DNA of 64,000 bases from assembly GCA_002118135.1 (NCBI GenBank), contig BDIU01000476.1, positions 1-64,000 of the forward strand. Direction: 5' to 3'. The position numbers and the translations under genes were made by a program. Shown one piece after another: positions 22,848 to 33,800 of the stretch. Position 1 is the stretch's first letter, and every line of letters begins with the position of its first letter. This DNA is from Trebouxia sp. TZW2008 (Eukaryota > Chlorophyta > Trebouxiophyceae > Trebouxiales > Trebouxiaceae). The notes beneath the pieces were generated by a model, which made no database searches, was not told the DNA's origin, and saw only the letters and a program-made list of their open reading frames with translations.

Positions 22848-25800
22848 ATGTCGGAGAAATCAGAGTATGAACGACAGCGAGAGGAGCGCATTGCGCGCAA
22901 TCGCCAGCAGTTGCAGTCGTTGAACGTGCCTAGCTTGGCTCCTCAACCAAGTAAGACAACCTGTAAGGTTCTGCATTCAGCGCTTTTCAGACAGCTCTTC
23001 AACTGCTGACAATTGCAAGCACTTGCAGAAACAGAGGTCAAAAAGTCTTCTGGGCAACCAAGCAAGAAAAGAGCTGCTCCTCTTCTGCATACCGAGCCAG
23101 TCAGGTGAGTCCTGCATTTCCGAGCAGCAAGTTGAGACATGCAAGTACTGTGGACGTCACCCGTGAGTCATGCTGCATCTTTATTCCATGCTGTTTTGCA
23201 GGCGCAGTACTAGGCAAAGAAAGGATGTGGACTACAATGAGGCCCACAACCTGGTATCACTTGATGATGTCAAGCTCCGAGGCACTAAAGTTGACCGAGT
23301 GAGCTGCTAGTCAATATTCCATCCCCAGAGCTGCTGTTATTTTGAACTCTTGAAGTCACTCAGCTTACAGCTTCGTCATTCTGTCCAGTGAGTCCCATCT
23401 GGCTTGTGGGGACTGTACATGCCTGTTTGATCGACCGAACATGTTGCAGGATCCCCACCTTAGTGCTGAGTACCATCCAGTGGAGAGCAGGGCAGAAGAT
23501 GTGGTGCAGTCCAGCGTGGATCCTGCAGAAGGAACAAGAGATGAGCTGGGAAGGCTTGTCTTTGACGATGCACCTGACTTCAGGCCGACCCTCACCCCAA
23601 AGCAAGTCATCCAAGCAGGCAGCTTTGGAGGGTATGTCACCTGACTGACTGCGCCTGCCACAGAGCAGTAGTGTAAAATGCAGTGCCACTATTTTGCTCT
23701 TGCCTATGTTGCTAGCCACACATACTGCAAGTCAGGTGGCATTTGCTGTGCAAGTCTGGCAGGCATGCTCACGCTGTACGTCGCTCCAGCAGACATGTTG
23801 AAAGGCTGCCAATAAGTCCCTCTTTTGTCAACTCTCTCAGTTTCATGTCACCAGTGCACCCACAGTACAATCTGAGGGTGCGTCGATGCAAGAAGCACTG
23901 CAGTTGTTGCTGCACCCTTCAGTCTAAGTGGTGTGCTGAAGCAGGCCATCATCAGCAAATCTCTGTGTCAACGTCAATGAGCTGGTTCACTGGTGCTCAA
24001 TTGTGCGCCCTACTGTCTGGCAGCCCGTACCCAGTAGGCCTTTGTGCGTCCGAAAGCAATGCACAGTCTAGCATTGTCTGCAGCTCAAGCAGCTAGCGGC
24101 ATGATGCTCACAGCTGCATGCTCAATGCAGACTGCCATGCCATTTGCAAAATGCTCGGATTGGTCAAGGCAAGAATGTGGCTTTGATAGGGCTGCAGCAT
24201 AGTACTTCAGCTGCCATCATGATCATCGGCAAAGATATCAATGTTGTTACTGTGTCTTAAAGATGATGATTGTACTGATGCAGGATATACTTCAACCCTA
24301 TAGGAGGCCGCCCAGGCATTATAAGTCCTTCGGGCGTCGACATTGATGCCTCTGAGTTTCCAGCAGACTGGTTTGAAGGCCTGGAAGACGACATGTACAA
24401 GGCCAGGAGATACATCGCAGAAAGAAACAAATACAAGGTATGCATGCTCCCAAACCAAGTGTTGTCATATCTGAGGGCTGCTCACCTGTTCATAGGGAAT
24501 CAGCCTGCCTGTGACAGTGAAAGTCTTTGATGTTAGAAGACACAGACATGCAAAGCTCGACAAGAGCATAGCATTAGCCATGCCCTTCATGTTTGGCGCG
24601 ATTGCAAGAAGGTTCATGTTGTGTCACGCTTAAGTCCATTTGTGGCATGCTGATATGTTGTTGCCAAGGAGTCAGGACGCTCACGCCTCAGGACCAGATG
24701 GACTTTTGAACCAGATGTATGAGCTGTTGGGTGTAAGAAGGGTCACAATCAGCCTGATCGGTTTTGCCGCCTTGTTCAGGTGAAAGTGGGTCAGAAGCAG
24801 CTGACTGGGAGAGGGTGATTTCATAGCAGCCCCAAAGGACATCAAAACCTGAGAAATGTAACATTTTTGCTCTGCAAATATGTTTGCTGTGCGTAGGTGA
24901 AGGCGGGTCAGAACCAGGCTGACTGGGAGAGGAGCGGCTGGATTGCAGCCCAAGACCCCAGGGGCTGGTTCCAGTGGTACTGCAGGTTCTACCAGGTCTG
25001 TCATGCACCATGCTGATGAAAGGAGAACATGACACATGCATGCGGCTAATGGAGAGAGTAACATGATGCATGTGCCATGCTGACAAAAGAAAAGGAAAAG
25101 ACAACAGTTTGTGCCGCAAGACATCAGAGAAAGAGCCTGTAGAAGCACAAGCAGCCTACAGTGATGCTGATGCACAGGCTGCCAGTGCGCCTATCTTGTA
25201 CATGCGCTTATTAATGAAAATGCTGTTATAAGCAGGCCAACTCATGACTCAAGCAGCATGCTGGTATGCATGTCATTATCACTGCTGCGCGTGCTGTGAT
25301 AAACGAGAGACTGCTCAGAACCAGGCTAAATGGTGACTGCAGCAGAATGCTGATGTGTGCATCCCTGGCATTGATGTCGTCAACTGCAATCATGCCATGT
25401 GATCTTGTGCATGGGAGCATTGTGTTGAACCACTGAGGTGCAGTGCAAACCGCGAAACACGCAATATGGTGGCCCTGAAATGTGATACATCAATTGTATG
25501 TACCACGCAGTACAGTCACTAAAAAGAAGAGTATGACACATTGGCCTGAAGTATGCGTTGGCGCCTCACACAATTCTTGCTTGCTTAGGTTATATATGAG
25601 AGGATGCAATTACATAACGTGCTGTAGGTTTGTGGTGCTTCAGACATAAATCTCTGCTGGTCATGCACAGGAATTGGGCGGGTCTCTGACTGCTGCTCTG
25701 ATTTTGCCAATAACAGCTTTTAAAAAAGTTGTTATGGTAAAATAGGCGGTGGGCAAACAAGACAAGCTTTGGCGTCTGCTGGCTTACCACCAAGACTTAG

Positions 25801-26770
25801 AAGCAGAAAGCAAAGACACAAAAGATTTTATCGTGTGTTGATTGACTGGATGGTGCTGAGTTATTGTGGTGGTGCTACAGGGACGGAGATCTGCTGACGA
25901 TGAGAGGCAGATAGGCAGGTGGGCCAGATGCGCAGGAGACATGGGCAGGTATTGCTGCACCACATTTGCATGGCTTCACAGTGGTGCACTCTGATGTACC
26001 TGAGCCAGTCATGTTATCAAATCATCTGACAAATTGCTTGATGCAACCGTTTTGGAGTGGTCACATGGGCCAGTACTGCGGTATCGCCCCTGTTTGAGGG
26101 TGATGATGCTGCATCTTGCTATGTGTCACACAGTCAACACAACAATATCTTGATGTGTGTCATTGAGTTGAGGTGGCAACATGGGCAGGTACTGCTGCAC
26201 CACTCCTGTATCTGCATCACCTGCCATGACTTGGGCCATGTATATTTAGCACGTGTGCTGGAGTCTGCATGATCATGGTTGCTACCTCTGTTGGCACATT
26301 GGTGCATCCTGCTGTGCTGGGCAATGCCATGCATCGAAACCGGCTTGCTGTATGAATCAGCTTGTTTGAGTGCATCAATTGCCTAAGAGGGTCGTCCAAG
26401 TGGGTTTAACCATGCCTCAATGTGACACCTCATCTTGCCTTGTGGTGTAAAGCAATATGGCCACCGATATGCACAGTCATGTCCTTGTTTACTGTGTGAA
26501 CCAATGTGGCCACCGATATGCACAGTCATGTCCTTGTTTACTGTGGAATGATCCAGTGCAGAGAAAAAGTCTTTGTGACCTGTTTCTCACAATACATTAA
26601 GAGCTCAAGGGGTTGTTTACAGGTGGAGGCGTAGTCTGATCAAGAAGGTGCTTCAGCAGAACAAGCATTGGAATGATGCTTCTGTCTCTCCTGTCATCAG
26701 ACAAAGCTTGCTGCATTGGGCTTATGAGTTAACTCAGGAAGACTTTGATAACACAAGACATGGCATATGA
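22848..26770 (+). CDS. Conserved protein of unknown function, SFGGIYFNPI / GWFQWYCRFY type
   Basis: Eight exons join in phase: 22848-22950, 23029-23104, 23202-23298, 23450-23631, 24284-24437, 24897-24995, 25881-25948 and 26623-26770, giving about 308 residues. The N-terminus is charged (SEYERQREERIARNRQQL) and followed by a basic stretch (KKSSGQPSKKRAAP, RRSTRQRKDVDYNE), which suggests a nuclear protein. The C-terminal half is a compact Trp/Gly-rich domain: SFGGIYFNPIGGRPG, WFEGLEDDMYKARRYI, DPRGWFQWYCRFYQGRR, DDERQIGRWARCAGDMGRW. From memory, similar domains occur in uncharacterised algal and fungal proteins; I know no function. The last exon ends QEDFDNTRHGI. Introns carry copies of exon ends. 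Confidence 0.85.
24775..24830 (+). repeat. Decayed copy of exon 6 head in the gene at 22848
   Basis: CAG-GTGAAAGTGGGTCAGAAG and GACTGGGAGAG match the start of the working exon at 24897. The copy breaks off after about 13 codons. It lies 120 bases upstream and keeps an acceptor. Confidence 0.8.
26058..26202 (+). repeat. Two copies of exon 7 tail and donor
   Basis: ACATGGGCCAGTACTGC (about 26063) and ACATGGGCAGGTACTGCTGC (about 26179) repeat the end of exon 25881-25948 with its donor. Both lie downstream of the working exon. The second keeps an intact GT. Confidence 0.7.
26454..26547. repeat. Nearly perfect ~50-bp tandem duplication
   Basis: The block with GGCCACCGATATGCACAGTC and TCCTTGTTTACTGTG occurs twice, head to tail, with almost no differences. 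It is in the last intron of the gene at 22848 and looks recent. Confidence 0.9.
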
Positions 26771-27887
26771 CCACAGCATGGCTGCTTGCGTATGACTCAT
26801 GCTATGCCAAATCTCTCCAGTACCCATTGCAGCACATAGTTGACCATAGCTGCATGCAGGTTGCCGACAAAAATCGTTCTTGCTTTGCCTAAACATAGCT
26901 CATATGGCGTTGCAACTATTGTTTTTGTGTGAAGGTCTTCATGAAAGACAATTCAACCATTAGATTGATGGTATAAGCAAGCAATCTGAGACCATTTGAA
27001 TATGTGCGACTGCAATCAGTTGATCACTCACCGGGCAGGTGAGACCTGCTAGCATGCTCCACTCAAGAGAAAGGCAACTTGCACAGAAATTATCACACAA
27101 CTGCCAATGACATCCATGCCCTGTGTACCAGCCTTAAGGTTTACAAATCGTGCTTCGGATCTGGCTTGCCATTTGACCCAAATAACAAGTGTAGCAAAGG
27201 AAACTAAGCAATGCTGTGCAAACAGGTTGCACAACCCTCGCCTAGCAGGGCCTGACAAGATTTTCACATCGTAAAGTAGTCAGACACATGCTCGCCTGTT
27301 CCTGCAACTAAGACACAGGGACCCCAAGCATTTGAACACAACATGCGCCGACTGCTAATCAGTAGACTCTGTGTCAACAATCAACGCTTGTGTCATGACA
27401 TCACAGGTCTGAACCCAACACAACATCTGATATTGAAGCAGCACAACCTCAGCCAGTCTGGAAGGAAATGCAGCAGCTGACAAGATGTGGCTGCAGTACT
27501 AGCTGTACAACAAGCTCTAGATGCCTGAAAAATGACTTGCCCTTGCTTGATCTTCATCATAATTGTCATCAGCTTTTTCCTTTATTGCTCCTGAAGACTG
27601 GCTGACAGACTACCTGTGAACATTAGCACTGTGTCAGCAGGAAGGCCTGACACAACAGCATAGTATTGGCTACAAACTAGTGTTACCATGCACAGGGAAA
27701 GTAGCTCATTGCTGAAGGCAACACACAGCCAAGATGACAACAGCTGTGACCAGCAGAGGTTGCTGCTTGGGAGGCATGTCATCAATTCCTTGTCATTGAC
27801 AAAGGCACAAACAGCGGTTGTGCATGCTGAGGAAGAGTGCATGTTTTGCAGTTGGCTGAAAACAAAGTCAGTGGCACTGCATGACCG
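26771..27887. other. Spacer between convergent genes
   Basis: The stretch lies between the stop at 26770 (+) and the tentative stop at 27888 (-). I see no reading frame with recognisable protein features and no structural RNA. It should hold both 3' untranslated regions. Confidence 0.45.
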
Positions 27888-30800
27888 TCATGAGGTGCAG
27901 ATTATGCCTGCATATATACTGGCGAGGCAGTCCAGAAATTTCTCCACACAAGGGCCCTCAATATGAGAACAATGTAAGGACAATGCAATTGGGAACCAAC
28001 AGCTGCTTTCTGACTGTAGTGGTACCTCTGAGTAAGGAGAAAACAAGACAAGGACATGTGCCTTGGCACCCAAAGCAGTACAAAGGAAATTGCTGTTTCA
28101 CCTGGAAAGTGTGCAGACATTTGGGCTGATCCATCTGGTAAAGTTGGCAGAAGTGCTGCACCACTTGGCAAAACCAAGCCTGCAGAGCTTTGCATGCTTG
28201 AGCCTGCATCAACTGCTTTGGAGAGGGCTTGTGAGGACAAGCCCTGCCCCAGATGATGCATGGAAGAAGAAGTTTGGTCATGGGGCTGCGGCTGCTGGAT
28301 GGCAGAGCCCTGGATCTGTGTGGAGAAGCCCTGCCCTACATGATGCGTCGACAAGGAGGCATGATCATGAGCGTGGGGCTGCTGGGTGCTGGAGCCCTGG
28401 GCCTGTGTGGAGAAGCCCTGCCCAAGATGATGCATTGAAGAGGACTGCATGTGCGGTTGTTGCTGTTGAGTGGCAGAGTTCTGAGGCTGGCCAGGTATGT
28501 TCTGACTGCTGGATGCAAGTCCCTGTGGCTGCTGATGTTGTGCATACAGTGACTGCGATGGTGCATGTGACACCATGCTGTGCATGCTGGGCCCATTCAA
28601 ATTCTGTGATGGCTCAGCCAGGGCTTCAGTGAAGCTCTGATACAGCCGGGAGTTGGGCAGCTGCTGCTGAAGGTGGCGCTGAGTTTGAAGCTGTGCAGGA
28701 AGGTGACTCATGGTTTGAATAGGGGCATTAGTCAGCATGCTGCCAACTGGAAGCTGCATGGGTGGTAGCTGGGCATTTTGGCGCAGCCCCTCAGATGAAA
28801 GGCTGTTGGAAGCAAGCTGTTGATTTGGCCCTAGGGGGTTACTCATGCCGCCTATATGACTGCCTGGCCTGGCATGCAAGCCAGCCTGCATAGAAGCAGC
28901 CACAATGATCAGGAGTCCAAGTCAGTGATGCTGTTACATCATGAATAGTCATTGCTATTGAGATGTGGACTGCAGCTCTTGACAACACCAGCACACATTC
29001 GACGTCATGCAGAGCATGTTGCTGTATGCGTTTGTCATAAAGTTGGTACACAATGGCAAGGCCAGCCAGTAGGAGCACAGCATGCAGTGAGCTTGTCTTT
29101 GTGCACACTTACAATGCGCCTGACCATGCACTGGGCTGCTGAGACGTTGATTTGTATCACATGCATTGAGGCCACAACAAGTGACAAGTGGGACCAACAA
29201 GATTTCACCTGCAAGCTTTGCTGAGAAGCTATGCAGAAGCTGGTGTCTACAGTCACGACTAGGTGTGGGGGTGCTGATTGTGCCACATGCTTGAGCAATG
29301 ACAGATGTGATCAACGTGGGCTCACCTGCATGCTTTGCCTGCTGCCCAGGGGCTGTGCAGAAGCTGGTCTCTGGTAAAGGCCTGCAGAATGGCTAGGGCT
29401 TCCCATACCTGTCTGTACTGGATGCCCCAAACCCATAGCTTGGGCAGACCCAAACCCTAGCTGCCCAGGCAATCCCATACCTGCAGTAAATCACCATACC
29501 CTCTCATATCTGAAACATTGATTTTCTTGCTTACTTGGGTATTGCATAGTACCTACCAACGCCAATGTACTTCACCTGTTCACAACTTGCAATGTATCTC
29601 AGTGATCGGTACTTTCAAGCACTTGCGCATGAGGTGTTATGTACAGCATACTGAGCATCACATGTGGTGATCATTGCATACCTGTCTGGACAGGGTGTGT
29701 CAGCCCAGATGGACCTGGATTACCCAAGTATCCATCTGACTCCAGATGACTCACGCCCAGGGGCAGGTGCATGCCAGCGCTGGCATTCCCGCCAAATCTG
29801 TTTTGCGCCAAAAAAGAAGAAGATGCAGCGGGAATGTACGCTGCGCCTGCAGGAGGCTGAGAAGCTGCTGCCAGTTGACGCTGCTGCTGCTGCTGTTGCA
29901 TCTGCTGCTGAAGCTGCTGTGACGGCTGCTGGGGCAGCAGGCGACTCTGTTGCAGCTGCTCATACGCGCTGCTTGTATCCAGACCTGCACATGTATGGAC
30001 ATTTTTGGTGTGCATTACTGGTTTGGCGTGACTTGCTGCAGGATTAGTGGAAGCATATGCAACAGCTGCAGGCTAGCATACCTTGACACTTCTTGGAGAA
30101 GTGTGGCATGTTGGCAACAAATCCAAACAAGTCATTGCAAAGAGCCTTTGTATGAGCTGGCAATGTCTCTCAAGGTGATATTCTGGTTGTTGCAGTCAAA
30201 TGTGTGTATTCTGAGATTGCAACTGGGTGCATATGTCAGGGTGGTTGGGGCAGACAGGGGCCGAGAGGCAGTGGCCTGCTGACCCCTGAGGGGTTCAGGC
30301 AGCAGCGGCTGCTGTTGGGCAAGTCACTTTGAGAGGCATTGCCATGCATGTGCTGCAGCTTGTGGGCGTGACAACATTTGCTGGTCTAAGCAGAATTTAG
30401 ATAGAAGGGTGAAGAAGTTACCTTGAGAGGCGTCGCCATGCATGAGCTGCTGAGTGCCATCAGTCAGGGTGGCAGGGGTGGACAGGGGCGGGAGGCAGTG
30501 GCCTGCTGACCCCTGGGGGGTTGGGGCGGGGCCTACTGCTGCTAGGGTGCAGCACAGTCACGGCATTTTCCTGACAAGATATACATGAGGGTCAGAAGTT
30601 TACCTTGAGAGGCATTGCCATGCATGAGCTGCTGCTGGGTGCCATCAGTCAGGGTGGTAGGGGCGGACAGGGGCCGGGAGACAGTGGCCTGCTGACCCCA
30701 GGGGGTTTTGGGTGGGGTGTGCTGCTGTTGAGGTGCAGCACAAATACAGCTGACAAAAATCACCCATGAAAGAGTCAAGACATTACCTTGTGAGACATTG

Positions 30801-33800
30801 CCATGCATGAGTTGCTGCTGGGTGCCATCAGTCAAGGTGGCAGGGGCGGACAGGGGACGGGAGGCAGTGGCCTGCTGACCCCGGAGGGGTTGGGGTGGGG
30901 CCTGCTGCTGCTGGGCATCTTTCTGCTTCTGTCTGGCTCTGTCTACCAACTTGAGCAGGACCTCGTGGTACTCATTTAGCACTGCACGCTCCTGAGCCTC
31001 ATACAACTTGGATACCCCTGATCCTGACTCTACAGACATGCAAGGAAAGAGGCATCAGCTGACAGGCAGTCGTCAGGACATAAGGAGCCATTAGTAAGCA
31101 GACGGAGCAGCTGAGCAAGGAACAACATGCATGCTAAATGGGTGCTAGACAGGCTCAGCAGGCCCAGCTAGGTATGTACTGGAGCAATCAACTGCCTCCA
31201 ATTTGGTTCTGTGCTATCCTAGATTATTTGTATGGGAACAAGGGACAGCATGCTGGGTAGGTGTGTTGCCAGCACTGCATCCCTCTGACCCTCGCACAGC
31301 ACAAACACTGCAAGGACAAAGCAGTATAATGCCACAGCAGAAGTCCAGCAAAATGCAAGCAGTCTGACTAAACAATGTACCATTATGGTGCAACCCATGT
31401 CACAACACAAGCAATGCAGGCAGCATCAGGCAACTTCACCTGTGCTTTAATCACCATTGAGACTTGCAGGCTGCAGTGATCCATCCTGCAGGCCTGGCCT
31501 GCTATGAATGCAAGCAATGACAGCAGATCTGTGGAATTCCCCAGTGCTGGCACTCAAACATGACATGAATCCTGTGGTACAGTAAGTAGTAAGGACGTTT
31601 CTACCTGTGCTCTGATGAGCAGCATCTGTGCTGAGACTGAAGAACCACAGCAAGTGCTTCGACTGTCTTGCTGCAGTCAGGTAGGGCTAACTCAGAAGTG
31701 GTTTGCGGCATGGTAAGCAGTCAAAGCAAGATGAAGCGTTTTTACCTGTGCTCTGATCAGCGGCATCTGTGCTGAGGCTGGAGGGCTGCAGGGAGCCATC
31801 TTGCAACTGCCCTGCTGCAGTCAGGGAGGGCAGAAGGGCTGAATCGGAAGTGGCCTGAGGGGCAGATTGGCCAGAGGGCATAGAAGATGGCTCAACTTGT
31901 TCTTGTGCCACAGAGACAAGAAGAGCACAAACCTCGTCGATGCCACCCCTCTTGAACATCTGCACACCATAACAATTGATCTTCAAAACCGTCAAAGTTA
32001 CTCGACTGTTCAAAAGTTTGGCTGTCTGCTTGATCAATGTATGATTTTGCTGGACATCCACAGCATACAGGCATTGTCAGCTCTGTCAAACATTCATCCC
32101 ACAGTGTAGATGCCGCCGTAAGAGGTGCATGACTGGCTGTGTCATCAACAGCACTGCTGTCAAAACAGTGCGCATCATTCAGGCAGAGCATGTAGAATGG
32201 TTTACTTGCTGGACTCATGACCTTGATGGTGCTGATAGCTCATAGCAGCACTGCACTAGGGAAGTCAAGTGCATGATGTCGTGTACAGACTTGTTCGCAG
32301 TCGAGTTCTACTCTATGTTTGACACATTGTCGGTCTTACCTCGTGCATGGTATCTCTGAAGTAGCCATCAGTCTGCTGAGGAGCATTTGGCCTCAGGGAC
32401 AGGGCAGCGCCAAGGGGCCCTCCCAGCTGCGCCCCTGCTTGCAAGCTGTTGATGGCTTGTGTACGTGGATCACCTGCATTTGTGATGGTAAGGGGTAGTG
32501 AAAGAGATTATGACAGCAGAGATCTATCATGACAACACCGATGAAATCAGCATTCAGCAGCAGATGAGATGGCAGCAGAACTGACATTACGTCAGCAGAG
32601 TGGGTCAAAGTCGTCGTGCAACACTATTCTGACACAAATGCACACCCACAACTTTGATGTGAGAGAGAGAGAGAGAGAGTAATTTTACATGCTTCAGCTA
32701 GACAACAAGTCTAATCGCATGTGCCACAAGTGGCAAACTCTAATTCAATCAACTGAATTGTGTGATTGTATCATTGTAAGTCATGAGCGACAACAAACAT
32801 TACATCTAGACTTAGGTCCAATCTTGCAGTGACGATTGAATATTATGCAAGGAAGGCGAACAAGGCAAACTTGCAATTCCAGCTTGTGCTGTGACATGCT
32901 TTCATACCTCTGGCTTGACCCATGCGCGATCTGGACTGCTGCTGCATGCCACGGGAAACCATTTCCGGTATGGCTGGCAAAGGCTGGCGGGTGTTCACAG
33001 GAATGGAGGGAAGCGGGGGGTGCTGCTGCCTGTGAAGGGAGTGGGAAGGCGCCAGACGCTGCCGCTTGTTGTTTTGAGCGGGAGAATGGTGAGGCAGGGG
33101 TTGATGGTGGCGGGTTGGCATGTCCTGGGGCTGAAATGCTGTCATAGCCACTGCCTCCCGAGCTTCAGAACCCTGTTGCACATATAGCACCAAGTCAATT
33201 GCGCCATCAAAACAGCCCTTTGATTACTAAACAGCTTTTTGATTACTACAAACAGATGTCATGGCATGCGTTGGTCTGAGACAAAGATTGATGAGGCAAA
33301 GGCTGGTGGTGGCAGCTTGGCATGTCCTGAGGCTGGAAAGCTGTCATTGCCACTGCCTCCTGCGCTTCAGAACCCTGTCACCCATATAGCACCTAGTCAA
33401 TCGCGCCGTCGAAACAGCTCTTTGATTACTGAACAGCTCTGTGATTATTACAAACAGGTTCATTGCATATGCTGGTCTGAGACAAAGAGTGGTGAGGCAA
33501 AGGCTGGTAGTGGCGGGTAAGCATGTCCTGGGGCTGAAATGCTGTCATGCCCACTGCCTCCTGCCCTTCAGGACCCTGGCACAGTATTCAATACCTATTG
33601 ATTTGCACCATCCAAACAGCTTTGTAATGGTAAAAAGTGGTGATTGTATCATGTTATTTTGAACACAACTTGGTGGGGCAGGTTGGCATGTCCTGGGGCT
33701 GACATGCTCTCATAGCCACTGTCTTCCATGCTGAATCCTGTTACAGCAGCAAGACTCTGTCATCTGCCTTTTTGCATTGGCCAGACAACCTGCTGAGCAA

